Shown here: in pieces, positions 35,175 through 43,951 of the stretch
Numbering within the stretch: the first letter of the stretch is position 1
Layout: each line of letters starts with the position of its first letter
NCBI RefSeq assembly: GCF_007004065.1
Contig: NZ_VFSV01000003.1
Coordinates: forward strand, 62,001 to 126,000
Direction of reading: 5' to 3'
DNA: 64,000 nt
DNA from: Palleronia caenipelagi
GTDB lineage: Bacteria > Pseudomonadota > Alphaproteobacteria > Rhodobacterales > Rhodobacteraceae
Made by a program: the position numbers and the translations under genes
Notes under the pieces: generated by a model
The model's database searches: none
What the model was told of the DNA's origin: nothing
The model's input: only the letters and a program-made list of their open reading frames with translations

Positions 35175-35423
35175 TTATTCTTCAACGTCATCCGAGTCAT
35201 CGGGGCCACCGGCTTTGCCGCCGCTGGCGTGGTCACCCATGCCGCCGTCCTTTGCCAGCCCGCTCACAGCAGCGCCCCAGTCGGCGCCGCTGGAATCGTG
35301 AGCCGCAGGCTGACCGCCCGCATTGCTGTTCCCGGTGGGCACCTCAACTCTGGGATCCTCGGCCAGAGCAGCGCCGGCGAACATCAGGCCGGCACAAAAG
35401 GTCGAAATCGCGATCTTCGTCAT
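35175..35423 (-). CDS. Small exported acidic protein, family not recognised
   Basis: This 82-residue protein has a clear signal peptide (MTKIAISTFCAGLMFAGAALA) and a mature part rich in Gly, Asp and Ser with an acidic end (DDSDDVEE). AAGGAG lies 7 nt before ATG 35423. No membrane span beyond the signal. Periplasmic localisation is predicted. It may be a stress-responsive protein, but nothing in it fixes a function. Confidence 0.65.
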   Translation of the reverse strand: MTKIAISTFCAGLMFAGAALAEDPRVEVPTGNSNAGGQPAAHDSSGADWGAAVSGLAKDGGMGDHASGGKAGGPDDSDDVEE

Positions 35424-35503
35424 GTCCAAACTCCTTTTTTGAATGACGGAATGGTCACCCAAGGACGACATGGAGTCAATTAAAACAATTTTAGATTGAA
35501 AAT

Positions 35504-35530
35504 GGGCGGAATTCCAATGGGATCCCGCCC
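35504..35530 (-). terminator. Intrinsic terminator of the SulP gene
   Basis: Reading leftward, GGGCGGGATCCC (35530-35519) pairs with GGAATTCCGCCC (35515-35504), with one G-U pair and one mismatch, around a short loop; the transcript continues ATTTTCAATCTAAAATTG. It lies 13 bp past the SulP stop. Confidence 0.65.
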
Positions 35531-35543
35531 TTCTCTTGAGGCG

Positions 35544-37163
35544 TCAGTGACCGCCCGCGAGAATCCCGGTGCGCACACCGTAATCCACGGCAAGACCGTA
35601 TTCCGGATCGTCCTCGGCATCGGTGACCAACTGGCCCGCACGGCTCAGGAGGCGGTGGCAGTCGCGGCTCAGATGGCGCAGCTCCAGCACCTTGCCCGCT
35701 GCCTCGTACTTGGCGGCCACGCTCTCGATAGCGGTCAGGGCAGACTGGTCAGCGACGCGGCTGCCCGCGAAATCCACCACCACGCGCTCGGGATCGCTGG
35801 CAGGGTCAAAAAGCTCGACGAACCCGTCAGCGGAGCCGAAGAAGAGCGGCCCTTCGACAGCATAGACCTTGGTGCCATCCTCCTTGATCTCGGTGCGGGC
35901 GTGGATGCGCTTGGCGTTCTGCCAGGCATATTCCAGCGCCGAGACGATGACGCCGACGACAACGGCAGTCGCGAGGTCGTAGGCCACGGTCACGCCGGTC
36001 ACGATGACGATTACAGCCGCATCCACGAGGGGCACGCGGAAGAGGATCTTCAGCGAGTTCCAGGCGAATGTGCCGATCACCACCATGAACATGACGCCGA
36101 CCAGCGCAGCCAGCGGGACCAACTCGATGATCGGAGCTGCGACGACGATGAACAGGAGCAGGAACAGCGCCGCCGAGATCCCGGACAAGCGCGTGCGACC
36201 ACCGGATTTCACGTTGATCATCGACTGGCCGATCATCGCACAGCCGCCCATGCCGCCGAAGAACCCGGTCACGGTGTTGGCCATGCCCTGCGCCACACAT
36301 TCGCGGCTGGCCCCACCACTCTCGCCGGTGATTTCGCCGACGAGGTTCAGGGTCAGGAGGCTTTCGATCAGGCCGATGGCCGACAGGATGACCGCATAGG
36401 GCAGGATGATCTGAAAGGTCTCCCAGTTCAGCGGAACCATGGGAATGTGGAACTGCGGCAGGCCGCCTTCGATGGAGGCAAGATCGCCCACAACCGGTGT
36501 ATTCAGGCCAAGTATCATCACCAGCGCGGCGGTCACCATGATGCCAGCCAGCGGTGCCGGAATGGCGCGGGTTAGCTTCGGCAGCCCCCAGATCACCGCC
36601 ATTGTCAGCGCCACGAGGACCAGCATCAGCGTCAGCTCAGGCGCGGGCAGCCATTCGCCACCCCCTGCCCCGTGACCGGAGACCTCGACGGTGCCCGGCA
36701 CCTTGAACTGGCCGAGCTGAGCGAGGAAAATCACGATCGCCAGACCGTTCACAAAGCCCAGCATAACAGGGTGCGGCACGAGGCGGATGAACTTGCCCCA
36801 GCGCAGGATCCCGACGGCGATCTGGATGATCCCCATCAGCACCACCGTGGCAAAGAGATACTCGACCCCATGCTCGGCCACGAGGCTGACCATGACCACG
36901 GCCAGCGCCCCGGTCGCGCCCGAGATCATCCCCGGACGACCGCCGAAGACGGCGGTGATCAGGCCGACAATGAAGGCCGCGTAAAGCCCAACGAGTGGCT
37001 CCACCCCGGCAACGAAGGCGAAGGCCACTGCTTCGGGCACCAGTGCCAGCGCCACGGTGAGGCCCGACAGGAGTTCGGTCTTCATTTGTTGGGGGGTGGT
37101 GGCGTTGGTCATCCCGCGCCCCCGGATGGTGTCGCCAAGCATGGCCATCAGAGCTTTTGCCAT
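35544..37163 (-). CDS. SulP-family inorganic anion transporter with STAS domain
   Basis: This 539-residue membrane protein has about 12 spans of the SulP/SLC26 fold ([43 protein letters not shown]; split for length) and a C-terminal STAS domain (about 440-535; [19 protein letters not shown]). Members import sulfate, bicarbonate or other anions; which one cannot be told here. The STAS domain is a regulatory or partner-binding module. ATG 37163 is preceded by GAGGAGG. A 247-bp gap separates it from the divergent mtnP gene. Confidence 0.9.
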   Translation of the reverse strand: MAKALMAMLGDTIRGRGMTNATTPQQMKTELLSGLTVALALVPEAVAFAFVAGVEPLVGLYAAFIVGLITAVFGGRPGMISGATGALAVVMVSLVAEHGVEYLFATVVLMGIIQIAVGILRWGKFIRLVPHPVMLGFVNGLAIVIFLAQLGQFKVPGTVEVSGHGAGGGEWLPAPELTLMLVLVALTMAVIWGLPKLTRAIPAPLAGIMVTAALVMILGLNTPVVGDLASIEGGLPQFHIPMVPLNWETFQIILPYAVILSAIGLIESLLTLNLVGEITGESGGASRECVAQGMANTVTGFFGGMGGCAMIGQSMINVKSGGRTRLSGISAALFLLLFIVVAAPIIELVPLAALVGVMFMVVIGTFAWNSLKILFRVPLVDAAVIVIVTGVTVAYDLATAVVVGVIVSALEYAWQNAKRIHARTEIKEDGTKVYAVEGPLFFGSADGFVELFDPASDPERVVVDFAGSRVADQSALTAIESVAAKYEAAGKVLELRHLSRDCHRLLSRAGQLVTDAEDDPEYGLAVDYGVRTGILAGGH

Positions 37164-37410
37164 CGGTTTCCTCCTCGGTCGCAACGCCTGATCGGTCCTG
37201 CGTCCCGCGATGGGAGACGCATGTCGGGCGACGCGCGAATGTCTTGATTGCGCGCCCATGTGTCATGATAGCGCTCAAAGTGCCACCCGCCCCGGCGCAT
37301 ATCTGCCATGAGCGTTGCGCAAATGGCGCGTTTGCCCGCCCGCGAGCCTTTCCTTTGGCGCCAAGTTCTGGTCCTTTGGTGCGGATCATTACGGCAGGGC
37401 GGAGCGGCAC

Positions 37411-38274
37411 ATGCGACTGGGAATCATCGGCGGATCGGGCATCTACGAGATCGATGGGCTGGAGGACGCACGCTGGCAAAAAGTCGACAGCCCCTGGGGC
37501 AATCCTTCGGATGAGGTCCTCACCGGGCGGCTGGGCGATTGCGAAATGGCATTCCTGCCCCGCCACGGACGCGGCCATGTCCACAGCCCCACCACGGTCC
37601 CCTATCGCGCCAATATCGACGCGCTGAAGCGGCTGGGCGTCACCGACATCCTGTCGGTCTCCGCCTGCGGTTCCTTCCGCGAGGAGATGGCGCCGGGGGA
37701 TTTCGTTCTGGTCGACCAGTTCATCGACCGCACCTTCGCCCGCGAAAAGTCGTTTTTTGGCACGGGCTGCGTCGCCCATGTCTCCGTCGCCCACCCGATC
37801 TGCGACCGGCTGCGGCAGGCGGTGGGTTCGGCCTCCGCAGGGCTCGGGATCACCGTGCATGATGGTGGCACCTATCTGGCCATGGAGGGCCCTCAATTCT
37901 CCAGCCTCGCCGAGTCGAAGATGTATCGCGAGGTCTGGGGGGCGGATGTGATCGGCATGACCAACATGCCCGAAGCCAAGCTCGCGCGCGAAGCCGAGAT
38001 CTGCTACGCCTCGGTCGCGATGATCACCGATTACGACAGCTGGCACCCCGACCACGGCTCCGTCGATATCTCTGAAATCATCGCCACGCTGAAAGGCAAC
38101 GCCGAAAAGGCCCGCCGCCTCGTCGCCGCTACGGCCCGCGCGCTGGCAGGTGCGCACCCGGATTGCCCCAATGGCTGCGACCGGGCGCTGGAATTCGCCA
38201 TCATGACGGCCCCGGACAAACGCGACCAAGCGTTGGAGGCGAAACTCGACGCGGTGGCGGGACGGGTCCTCTGA
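37411..38274 (+). CDS. mtnP: S-methyl-5'-thioadenosine phosphorylase
   Basis: This 287-residue trimeric purine phosphorylase cleaves 5'-methylthioadenosine with phosphate to adenine and methylthioribose-1-phosphate in methionine salvage. The [14 protein letters not shown] start, [21 protein letters not shown] (split), [16 protein letters not shown], and [20 protein letters not shown] segments are those of MTAP. The frame is open from 37315, but ATG 37411 begins the family sequence. It is followed after 56 bp by apt, which takes up the adenine. Confidence 0.95.
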   Translation: MRLGIIGGSGIYEIDGLEDARWQKVDSPWGNPSDEVLTGRLGDCEMAFLPRHGRGHVHSPTTVPYRANIDALKRLGVTDILSVSACGSFREEMAPGDFVLVDQFIDRTFAREKSFFGTGCVAHVSVAHPICDRLRQAVGSASAGLGITVHDGGTYLAMEGPQFSSLAESKMYREVWGADVIGMTNMPEAKLAREAEICYASVAMITDYDSWHPDHGSVDISEIIATLKGNAEKARRLVAATARALAGAHPDCPNGCDRALEFAIMTAPDKRDQALEAKLDAVAGRVL

Positions 38275-38330
38275 TCCCCTGTTCCCCCGCGAGATCCATG
38301 ATAGGACAGCCCGCAAAGATGACACCGGAG

Positions 38331-38879
38331 ATGACCGTGCCCAACGCCCAGAAAACCGTCCGCGACTGCATCCGCACCATCCCCGACTTTCCAAAGCCGG
38401 GGATCATGTTCCGAGATGTGACCACGCTATTTGCCGACCCGCGCGGCTTTCGCATGTGCATCGACCAGCTTCTGCATCCCTTCGCCGATCAGCGCTTTGA
38501 CCATGTGGCGGCGCTGGAAAGCCGGGGATTCATCATGGGCGGGGCGATTGCGCACCAGCTGAACGTGGGCTTCATCCCGATCCGCAAGAAGGGCAAGCTG
38601 CCCGGCGAGACGCTCCACGAGGAATATCAGCTCGAATATGGCGAGGCGGTGATGGAGATTCATACCGACGCGCTGAAGCCGGGCGATCGGGTACTGATCG
38701 TCGATGACCTGCTGGCGACCGGCGGCACGGCAGAGGCCGGGGTCAAGCTCTGCCGCCGGCTCGGGGCCGAGATCGTTGGCTGCGCGTTCATCATCGATCT
38801 GCCCGATCTGGGCGGCCGAAAGCGGCTCGAAGATATGGGGCTGCGGGTCGAGGCGCTCTGCGCGTTCGAGGGCGACTGA
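38331..38879 (+). CDS. apt: Adenine phosphoribosyltransferase
   Basis: This 182-residue enzyme makes AMP from adenine and PRPP. It has the [21 protein letters not shown] region, [11 protein letters not shown], and the PRPP motif [18 protein letters not shown] 38331 has no good spacing to its GGAG; ATG 38319 (four codons earlier) or 38298 could be used instead. It is directly downstream of mtnP, whose product adenine is its substrate. Confidence 0.94.
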   Translation: MTVPNAQKTVRDCIRTIPDFPKPGIMFRDVTTLFADPRGFRMCIDQLLHPFADQRFDHVAALESRGFIMGGAIAHQLNVGFIPIRKKGKLPGETLHEEYQLEYGEAVMEIHTDALKPGDRVLIVDDLLATGGTAEAGVKLCRRLGAEIVGCAFIIDLPDLGGRKRLEDMGLRVEALCAFEGD

Positions 38880-38890
38880 GGAGGCGAGGG

Positions 38891-39280
38891 ATGGCGACCT
38901 ATGGGCATTGCCTCTGCGGCGCAACGCATTTCCATATCGATCTGGAGCGGGTTTTCGACTCGGATATCTGTCACTGTGAGAGCTGCCGCCGCGCCACCGG
39001 CGCACCTCTGGTCGCGAGCTTTGCTCTTCCCGATACGGCCTGGCGCTGGCGCGGACAGGTGCCGGGGCGTTATGCCTCCTCCACGGGGGTCACACGCTAT
39101 TTCTGCACGACATGCGGCACGCCGCTGGCCTATCAGACCACCGATCTGCCCGGAGAGACACATTTCCATACGGCGACGCTGAACGAGCCAGAGCATATCC
39201 CTCCGACGCGCCAGTCCCACGCAGATGAGGCGCTGGATTGGGCGGCCGGGATGCTGTCTCTGCCCAAACGGAAACGCTAG
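38891..39280 (+). CDS. GFA family zinc protein
   Basis: This 129-residue protein is of the glutathione-dependent formaldehyde-activating (GFA/CENP-V) fold. Zinc-binding cysteines are visible in GHCLCGATHF, CHCESCRR and FCTTCGTPL. The name of the family comes from one member and a formaldehyde role is not implied. The stop is 5 bp from the convergent phaR stop. It starts 11 bp after apt in the same direction, so it is probably in that operon. Confidence 0.87.
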   Translation: MATYGHCLCGATHFHIDLERVFDSDICHCESCRRATGAPLVASFALPDTAWRWRGQVPGRYASSTGVTRYFCTTCGTPLAYQTTDLPGETHFHTATLNEPEHIPPTRQSHADEALDWAAGMLSLPKRKR

Positions 39281-39284
39281 CGCC

Positions 39285-39839
39285 TCAGCCGCCCATCTTG
39301 TTCAGTTTGGCCTGCATCTCGGCCAATTGCTTGCGGATGTCGTCGAGATCAGCGCCAGCCTCCTCCGGAGCGGCCGATTTGGCAGCAGGCGCGCCTGTCT
39401 TGCCTCCACCCCACATAGCCTTCAGGAACGCCTCTTGCTGCGCACGCAAAGCCTCGTAGCCGGGCATGGCCGTCATCGGGTTCAGCGGGTTCAGAGCCGC
39501 GCCCATCATCTTGCCCTGACTGTCACGCCACATGTCGAAACTCATTTGCAGGAATTGCGGCATGTAGGATTGGGCCTTCGTCGTGTAGGATCTGACGAGA
39601 TCCGTCAGAACCCCCACCGGCAGGACGCTCTCGCCCTTAGATTCGTGTTCCGCGACAATCTGTAAGAGGTATTGCCGGGTCAGATCGTCGCCGGATTTCA
39701 GATCGACGATTTTCACCTCGCGACCCTCACGAATAAAGCCCGAGATATCTTCGAGCGTCACATAATCGCTCGTCTCCGTGTTGTAGAGACGTCGGCTCGC
39801 GTAGCGCTTGATCAGCAACGGTTTCTCTTCTTCAGCCAT
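39285..39839 (-). CDS. phaR: Polyhydroxyalkanoate synthesis repressor PhaR
   Basis: This 184-residue protein has the PHB/PHA accumulation regulator N-terminal domain (LIKRYASRRLYNTETSDYVTL; IVDLKSGDDLTRQYLLQI) and a C-terminal coiled-coil-like tail. In Paracoccus and relatives PhaR binds PHB granules and TGC-rich DNA, repressing phaP and its own gene until granules form. GGAGGG precedes ATG 39839. A TGC/GCA-rich element closely like one upstream of phaP lies 37-52 bp upstream of the start. Confidence 0.94.
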   Translation of the reverse strand: MAEEEKPLLIKRYASRRLYNTETSDYVTLEDISGFIREGREVKIVDLKSGDDLTRQYLLQIVAEHESKGESVLPVGVLTDLVRSYTTKAQSYMPQFLQMSFDMWRDSQGKMMGAALNPLNPMTAMPGYEALRAQQEAFLKAMWGGGKTGAPAAKSAAPEEAGADLDDIRKQLAEMQAKLNKMGG

Positions 39840-39875
39840 GCGACCCTCCACCAGATGACCAGCCTGAGGTCAGCC

Positions 39876-39891
39876 TATGCGCGCAGTGCAG
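39876..39891. promoter_or_regulatory. Candidate PhaR operator before phaR
   Basis: Read on the reverse strand this is CTGCACTGCGCGCATA. It matches CTGCACTGCGGCATA upstream of phaP at 40533-40547 with one inserted base, which supports autoregulation by PhaR. Confidence 0.5.
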
Positions 39892-39920
39892 AAAAAGAAA
39901 GGGTGGGCCAAGGCCCACCC
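39892..39920 (-). terminator. Intrinsic terminator of phaP
   Basis: GGGTGGGCC (39901-39909) and GGCCCACCC (39912-39920) are perfect inverted repeats with a 2-nt separation; the leftward transcript then reads TTTCTTTTTCT. This is a strong terminator between phaP and phaR. Confidence 0.85.
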
Positions 39921-39968
39921 AGTGTTTACGCCGCCAGGGAGGAGTGAGCGACGTAGGTATTCGACGAA

Positions 39969-40427
39969 TTACTTCGCAGACGCAGCACGCTTGGTGGCGG
40001 CGGTCGCGTCGTTGGCGGCCTTCTTCGCAGCGGCGGTCAGGTCCTCGGACACGTCCTTGCCGGCGGCCAGCATCAGCTCGACGGTTTCCATCTGCACCTT
40101 CTTCGCCACTTCGGCGTAGGCGGCGAGGGTCTCGGCGGTGGCTTCGGACTGGGCGGTGGCGAAGTCGGAGATCACTTTGGAGTACTCGGACATGTCCTCA
40201 CGCACGGCAGCCACATCGGACAGCTTGGCAAGGGTGTCTTTGGTGTACTTGGCGGATATGTCGGTGGACTTCTCGGCGGCTTCCAGCATCACCTTCGACA
40301 TCTTCTCGCCGAAAGCAGCGTAGGATTTCAGGCTGTCCTGCATGCCGCCCATGTCCATGGGAAGGTTCGACAGCATGTCCTGGAACATCTGGGTGTAGTC
40401 GGTGGCGGTGTTGGTTTTCGTGGCCAT
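39969..40427 (-). CDS. phaP: Phasin, polyhydroxyalkanoate granule protein
   Basis: This 152-residue, helix-rich, Ala-rich protein lacks Trp-rich or membrane segments and has the alphaproteobacterial phasin pattern (SNLPMDMGGMQDSLKSYAA, EKMSKVMLEAAEKSTDISAKY, AYAEVAKKVQMETVELML). Phasins coat PHA granules and set their size. Ending AATKRAASAK is Lys/Ala-rich. AAGGAG precedes ATG 40427. Three TGC/GCA-rich elements lie in its leader, and phaC is upstream on the same strand. Confidence 0.9.
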   Translation of the reverse strand: MATKTNTATDYTQMFQDMLSNLPMDMGGMQDSLKSYAAFGEKMSKVMLEAAEKSTDISAKYTKDTLAKLSDVAAVREDMSEYSKVISDFATAQSEATAETLAAYAEVAKKVQMETVELMLAAGKDVSEDLTAAAKKAANDATAATKRAASAK

Positions 40428-40461
40428 GATGGCACTCCTTGAAATTCTGTGTTGACTGGGT

Positions 40462-40547
40462 CGCAGAGTGCTGCGTGCCCCTTCGACACCACCTATATGG
40501 CTGCTGCGTCGCAGCATTTCAACTTATTTCTGCTGCACTGCGGCATA
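40462..40547. promoter_or_regulatory. Three candidate PhaR operators in the phaP leader
   Basis: CGCAG-AGTG-CTGCG at 40462-40475, the perfect inverted repeat TGCTGCG-T-CGCAGCA at 40502-40516, and TGCTGCACTGCGGCA at 40531-40545 are spaced across 86 bp upstream of phaP. PhaR of Paracoccus is known to bind TGC-rich DNA of this form. Confidence 0.6.
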
Positions 40548-40624
40548 ATTTTCAGGGACGCTGGGTCGGAAAGAAATTGCCAGAAAACCGCACATGGCGT
40601 CATCCGAGCGAAAAATTCAACCTA

Positions 40625-40656
40625 AAGAAGACAATAGGGCGGCGCAACGCCGCCCT
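40625..40656 (-). terminator. Intrinsic terminator of phaC
   Basis: AGGGCGGCG (40636-40644) and CGCCGCCCT (40648-40656) form a perfect 9-bp stem with a 3-nt loop; leftward the transcript continues ATTGTCTTCTTT. It is 9 bp beyond the phaC stop. Confidence 0.75.
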
Positions 40657-40664
40657 GATTGCAC

Positions 40665-42446
40665 CTAAACAGCGGGCTTTTCGATCACATAAGCCCCGGG
40701 AGCATCGCCAAGGATTTCGCGATTCGCGCCGGGTTCACGCGCGGACACCTGTTTACCAGACCGCTTCGCCAGCCAGTCGCCCCAACGGCCCCACCAACTG
40801 CCTTCGTGGAAATCAGCCTCGGCCTGCCATTCCTCAGGCGAGCCTTTCCACGAGGTATTCGTGTAATGGCCGTATTTCTTTTTGCTCGGTGGATTGATGA
40901 TCCCGGCGATATGCCCCGATTCGGAGAGGACGAAGGTCTTTGAGCGCGACCCCATCTGCTGCACACCCCGATAGGACGACTTCCACGCCGCGATATGGTC
41001 GGTCTCGCAGGCAATCGCCATCAGCGGCACCTTTACATCCTTCAGTGTCACCGTCTCACCGCAGATCGTGAAGCCCTCATTCGGCAGCTTGTCCTCCTGA
41101 CACAGTCCCCGGAGATATTCGACGGCCATCTTTCCCGGCAGGTTCGTGCTGTCGCCGTTCCAGAACAGCAGATCGAAGGCCGGCGGCGTCTCGCCCATCA
41201 TGTAGCTCCGCACGGCCGGCTTGTAGATCAGGTCATTGGCCCGCAGATAGGAGAAGGTACGGCTCATGTAGAAGCTCTCAAGCAGCCCCTTACGCTGAAT
41301 TTCCGCCTCGATCCCGTCGACGAAATCATCTTCCAGGAAGACGCCAACCTCCCCGCGATCCGAAAAATCGGTCAAAGTCGTGAAAAATGTGGCGGATTTG
41401 ATGGATTTATCGCCGCGCTTCTCCAGCAAACCCAGCGCCAGAGACAAGGTCGTCCCGGCGATACAATAGCCCACCGCGTTGACCTGCTTTTCGCCGGTGA
41501 TCTCTTTGACCTGCGCGATCGCTTCCAGATAGCCGTCTTGCACATAGTCATCCATGCCGATCCCGGCATAGGACGCATCCGGGTTCTTCCAGCTGACGAC
41601 AAACAACGTAAAGCCCTGCTCCACGATCCAGCGGATCAGGCTGTTCTTCTCCTTCAGGTCCATGATGTAGAACTTGTTGATCCAGGGCGGGAAGATCACC
41701 AGCGGCGTCGTGTGAACCGTCTCGGTCATCGGCGTGTACTGGATCAGCTCGAAGAGATGGTTGCGATACACCACCTTGCCGGGGGTGGTCGCGATGTTGC
41801 TGCCGACCTTGAACGCCTCGGGATCCGCAAGGGTCACCACCAGCTCGCCCTTGTTCCGCTCCAGATCGCGGACGAGATTTTCCAACCCGTCTACAAGGCT
41901 TTGCCCGTCCGTTTCCACCGCGCGGGCGAGCGCTTCCGGGTTCGTGCCAAGGAAATTGGTCGGGCTCATCATATCAACGATTTGCTGGCTGAAAAATTGC
42001 AGCCGCTTCTTGTCCTTCGGATCAAGCCCTTCGATGCCCTCGACCGCCTCGCGAACGAGTTCAGCATTAAGGACATATTGCTCCTTCAGAAACCCGAACA
42101 GCGGATGGTTCGCCCAATTCTCCACGCCAGCGCCCGCCGCAGCGCCGAGATCCCCCTGCAACAGCTTCTGCTGTGCCTCCACGTAATGGGTGAGCGTCTT
42201 GCTCCAGAAATCGATCTGCGACTGCAAAATCTTGCCGGGATTGGTCATCGCCTCGCTCAGATAGGCGGTCCCGGCCTTGACATAGAGATCGTGACTCGGA
42301 CCTTGCAGCGCCTGCGGCACGGCGCGCTTGGCGGCGAATACTGCGGCGAGTCGGGCCGAAAGCGACTCAAGCTTTGAGAGATTCTGAACCATGGCCTCGG
42401 AACATCCTGCCACATCAGAGGCTTTTTTGTTTTCTTTTATTGCCAT
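40665..42446 (-). CDS. phaC: Class I poly(3-hydroxyalkanoate) synthase
   Basis: This 593-residue alpha/beta-hydrolase-fold enzyme polymerises (R)-3-hydroxyacyl-CoA. The catalytic triad is visible as C328 (AVGYCIAGTTL), D483 (IACETDHIAAW) and H512 (SESGHIAGIINPP). The box is GYCIAG, with Ala in place of the more common Gly after Ile; this variant is known in Rhodobacterales synthases. The N-terminal ~100 residues are the usual variable region. GGAG lies 8 nt before ATG 42446. Class I enzymes need no PhaE or PhaR subunit; the phaR here is the repressor. Confidence 0.96.
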   Translation of the reverse strand: MAIKENKKASDVAGCSEAMVQNLSKLESLSARLAAVFAAKRAVPQALQGPSHDLYVKAGTAYLSEAMTNPGKILQSQIDFWSKTLTHYVEAQQKLLQGDLGAAAGAGVENWANHPLFGFLKEQYVLNAELVREAVEGIEGLDPKDKKRLQFFSQQIVDMMSPTNFLGTNPEALARAVETDGQSLVDGLENLVRDLERNKGELVVTLADPEAFKVGSNIATTPGKVVYRNHLFELIQYTPMTETVHTTPLVIFPPWINKFYIMDLKEKNSLIRWIVEQGFTLFVVSWKNPDASYAGIGMDDYVQDGYLEAIAQVKEITGEKQVNAVGYCIAGTTLSLALGLLEKRGDKSIKSATFFTTLTDFSDRGEVGVFLEDDFVDGIEAEIQRKGLLESFYMSRTFSYLRANDLIYKPAVRSYMMGETPPAFDLLFWNGDSTNLPGKMAVEYLRGLCQEDKLPNEGFTICGETVTLKDVKVPLMAIACETDHIAAWKSSYRGVQQMGSRSKTFVLSESGHIAGIINPPSKKKYGHYTNTSWKGSPEEWQAEADFHEGSWWGRWGDWLAKRSGKQVSAREPGANREILGDAPGAYVIEKPAV

Positions 42447-42585
42447 GGTTATCTCCAGAGTGTATTTTATGCTGCAAGGCAGCGTGATGCTGCAACTGCA
42501 AGAAGGCGAAACGACCTTCTTTCTTTGGGTTTAACGTAACGGAATGTCACCGGAAAAAAAACCGGGGCATGAGGAAAGGGCCCCC
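42447..42585. promoter_or_regulatory. phaC/phaZ divergent promoter with candidate PhaR sites
   Basis: CTGC-AAG-GCAG at 42472-42482 is an exact CTGC-N3-GCAG motif, and TGCTGCAACTGCA at 42488-42500 is a related element. They sit between the divergent synthase and depolymerase genes, where they could control both. Confidence 0.5.
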
Positions 42586-43917
42586 ATGCACAATATGTTC
42601 GCCTATGATTTCATGGAAACGTTCCGTGTGACCAATCAATGGCTCGGCGCGTCGGCCAAGGCGTTTGGCGCCTATCCGGTTCACGGGCTGGTCGCAAATC
42701 CAGCATTTCAAATGATTTCTGCGTGGGGTGAGGTGGCAGAGCGCGCTTATGGTCGCATGGTCGCCAAGCCGGACTGGAACATTAACACGGTCGTCGCCGA
42801 GGATGGGCGTGACCACGTGGTCCAGATCGAAAAGGTGGTCGAACGCGACTTTGGCGACCTGATCCGTTTCAAGGTGCTGGGGCGTCCCGAGAAAGAACGC
42901 CGGGTTCTGATCGTTGCCCCCATGTCCGGCCATTATGCGACGCTGCTGCGGACCACCGTCGCGTCGCTTCTAACGGACTGCGAGGTCTGGATAACCGACT
43001 GGCATAACGCCCGAGACATTCCTGTCTCCGCCGGCAAATTCGATATCGAGGATTACGCGCGATACCTCATCGATTTCATGCGCGAACTTGGGCCTGAAAC
43101 CAACGTGTTGGCGGTGTGTCAGCCGGTGCCTCTGACGCTGGCGGCTGTCTCCTGGCTCGCCCAGTATGAGCCCGAGTCGCAGCCGAAATCCATGACTCTC
43201 ATCGGCGGCCCGGTGGACCCCGACGCCGAACCCACGGAGGTCACCGATTTCGGTCGCCGCGTGACCATGGGCCAGCTGGAGAAACTTGTGATCCAGCGGG
43301 TCGGCTTCAAATATGCGGGCGCAGGCCGGGTGGTTTATCCGGGGCTGCTGCAACTCTCGTCCTTCATCTCCATGAACGCCGAAATGCACGCCAAGGCGTT
43401 TGCCGATCAGATCCTGCGCGTGGCCAAGGGTGAAGGCGGCGATCACGATAAGCACAACCGCTTTTATGATGAATATCTGGCCGTAATGGACATGACGGCG
43501 GAATTCTACCTCTCGACGGTCGAGCGGATCTTCAAGAACCGTGAAATCGCCCGCAACGTCTTCAGCATCGACGGCAAGCCCGTAGACATGTCCAAGGTGA
43601 CCAGCGTCGGCACGATGATTGTCGAAGGCGAAAAGGACGATATTTCCGCGCCTGGCCAATGTGTTGCCGCCATCGACTTGCTGTCAAATCTCCCGGAAAA
43701 GCACAAGCGCGTGCATCTGGAGCCAGGCGCCGGTCACTACGGTATCTTTGCTGGCAAAGCGTGGCGGAACAACATCCGGCCTCTGGTTCTCGACTTCATG
43801 GATGATGCGGCGGGTCGCGCCCACAAGGATCGCTCAAGCCACGTCCGTGAAGGTAAGCGCAACCACAACGAGACGCCGAGAAAACCGTCTGGCGGCATGA
43901 TCACCATTCCAGTCTGA
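42586..43917 (+). CDS. phaZ: Intracellular polyhydroxyalkanoate depolymerase
   Basis: This 443-residue cytosolic enzyme hydrolyses PHA in granules. Diagnostic regions are AYDFMETFRVTNQWLGAS, IVAPMSGHYATLLRTTV, the nucleophile context VLAVCQPVPL (C178, a Cys rather than a Ser as in the PhaZ1 group), and a C-terminal PHB_depo_C region with GAGHYGIFAGKAWR. ATG 42586 begins the family sequence; 14 further codons upstream are open. It is divergent from phaC. Confidence 0.93.
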   Translation: MHNMFAYDFMETFRVTNQWLGASAKAFGAYPVHGLVANPAFQMISAWGEVAERAYGRMVAKPDWNINTVVAEDGRDHVVQIEKVVERDFGDLIRFKVLGRPEKERRVLIVAPMSGHYATLLRTTVASLLTDCEVWITDWHNARDIPVSAGKFDIEDYARYLIDFMRELGPETNVLAVCQPVPLTLAAVSWLAQYEPESQPKSMTLIGGPVDPDAEPTEVTDFGRRVTMGQLEKLVIQRVGFKYAGAGRVVYPGLLQLSSFISMNAEMHAKAFADQILRVAKGEGGDHDKHNRFYDEYLAVMDMTAEFYLSTVERIFKNREIARNVFSIDGKPVDMSKVTSVGTMIVEGEKDDISAPGQCVAAIDLLSNLPEKHKRVHLEPGAGHYGIFAGKAWRNNIRPLVLDFMDDAAGRAHKDRSSHVREGKRNHNETPRKPSGGMITIPV

Positions 43918-43929
43918 TGGAGGCCGAAC

Positions 43930-43951
43930 GAAGGGGCGTTACAGCCCCTTC
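43930..43951. terminator. Convergent terminator, phaZ / membrane-anchored hydrolase
   Basis: GAAGGGGC (43930-43937) and GCCCCTTC (43944-43951) form a perfect 8-bp stem. The stop codon of the leftward hydrolase lies in the 6-nt loop. Confidence 0.6.

Noticed and set aside
40995-42377. 460-codon plus-strand open frame opposite phaC
   Set aside because: Antisense shadow; catalytic residues C328, D483 and H512 are in place in the phaC frame.
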